Shown: one piece after another, positions 12,512 to 12,770 of the stretch
How the letters are laid out: each line of letters begins with the position of its first letter
Position numbering within the stretch: position 1 is the stretch's first letter
Assembly: GCA_947588325.1 (NCBI GenBank)
Contig: CANPYH010000032.1
Span: 1-12,770, forward strand
Direction: 5' to 3'
DNA: 12,770 nucleotides
DNA from: an uncultured Clostridia bacterium
GTDB taxonomy: Bacteria > Bacillota > Clostridia > Christensenellales > Pumilibacteraceae
Notes under the pieces: generated by a model
What the model was told of the DNA's origin: nothing
The model's database searches: none
What the model saw: only the letters and a program-made list of their open reading frames with translations
Position numbers and translations under genes: made by a program

Positions 12512-12709
12512 GACAATCCCCTCAGTCACGGCTACGCCGTGCCAGCCCTCCTTACTAATGGCGGCCACACGGGTCAGTTACGCTCGAAGCAAGAAACAAC
12601 ACCTTTCGTAATGCTACAAATTGAGTACCATATTTCCCGAAAAGTCGGGACGAATGTGGCCGCCCTTAGTAAGGGGGGGCTGTCACCGAAGGTGACTGAG
12701 GGGATTGTC
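12512..12709. repeat. 198-bp imperfect palindrome, MITE-like interspersed repeat
   Basis: The left arm (12512-12569, 58 nt) and right arm (12655-12709, 55 nt) are near-perfect inverted copies. The outer 18 bases, beginning GACAATCCCC, are identical, and the inner GCGGCCACA / TGTGGCCGC blocks are too. The arms enclose an 85-nt core holding a perfect 6-bp hairpin TCCCGA-AAAG-TCGGGA (12635-12650). Each arm also contains its own mini-hairpin: CACGGC/GCCGTG (12527-12541) on the left and CACC/GGTG (12684-12694) on the right. There is no transposase. From memory, similar CCCCTCAGTCAC-type palindromes recur between genes in gut Bacillota; that was not checked here. I could not identify a target-site duplication. 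It is either a non-autonomous transposable element or a REP-like structured repeat. Confidence 0.7.
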
Positions 12710-12735
12710 TTGCTTGTACCGCATAAGGAACGGCA

Positions 12736-12770
12736 ATGCTGAACCGATTGGGAACGTTATTTTTGCAAGT
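12736..12770 (+). CDS. Possible start of a new gene, cut by the window end
   Basis: An ATG at 12736 opens a frame (MLNRLGTLFLQ) that runs to the edge. An AAGGA motif at 12725-12729 lies 6 nt upstream, a good ribosome-site spacing. Eleven mildly hydrophobic residues are too few to identify a product, and no promoter is visible, so this is only a candidate. Confidence 0.3.
   Translation, partial: MLNRLGTLFLQ

Noticed and set aside
12512..12709. CRISPR array or attachment site in the repetitive intergenic region
   Set aside because: The repeats are two inverted arms rather than regularly spaced direct repeats, and no cas or integrase gene is present in the window.
12464..12742. 92-codon + strand open frame across the palindrome
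   Set aside because: Its sequence is mostly translated inverted-repeat DNA, has no ribosome site, and shows no protein-like pattern. This is the kind of spurious ORF that repeats generate.
1..12770. tRNA or rRNA genes
   Set aside because: I saw no cloverleaf-compatible GTTCRA-type loop with matching acceptor arms in the intergenic gaps, and no rRNA-like sequence.

Overview
This window looks like a chromosomal segment of an anaerobic Bacillota, probably a gut Clostridia lineage. The grounds are the secA-prfB gene order, a stand-alone ACT-domain prephenate dehydratase, a mini ferredoxin-thioredoxin-reductase-like protein, a Gram-positive-style lipoprotein glycosidase, strong AGGAGG-like ribosome binding sites, and heavy use of ATA for Ile in moderately GC-rich coding DNA. 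The lineage is inferred by eye, without a search. All convincing genes are on the + strand.

Layout. (1) 1-252 is the 3' end of metK. (2) 351-1259 encodes an unrecognised protein of about eight membrane segments, closed by a terminator near 1287-1320. (3) 1373-2580 holds a TatD-family metal-dependent hydrolase and dtd (D-aminoacyl-tRNA deacylase), coupled by an ATGA overlap. (4) 2656-8760 is a tightly packed run: a degenerate Rho-like protein, pheA, secA, prfB and a small FTR-catalytic-like Fe-S protein. A six-TM protein of unknown function follows at 8812-9741 without an obvious terminator in between; one appears after it (9762-9799). (5) 9905-12277 encodes a lipoprotein with a galactose-binding-like domain and a GH88/GH105-type (alpha/alpha)6 hydrolase domain, ending at a strong hairpin. 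(6) 12278-12770 is mostly intergenic and contains a 198-bp imperfect palindrome that looks like a MITE or related interspersed repeat. A new CDS may begin at the window edge.

The most interesting gene is at 2656-3786. Its N-terminal, RNA-binding and C-terminal blocks align by eye with transcription terminator Rho, but the P-loop and the other ATPase motifs are gone. It therefore looks like a catalytically dead Rho paralogue. It and the TatD gene share an unusual promoter layout: -35, a 17-nt spacer, an extended -10, and the start codon exactly 7 nt after the last -10 base. This predicts leaderless mRNAs in both cases, one of them starting with GUG.

Together the window combines housekeeping genes (SAM synthesis, tRNA proofreading, Phe biosynthesis, protein export, translation termination) with a possible transcription-related protein of unknown role, a thiol-redox protein and a polysaccharide-degrading surface enzyme.
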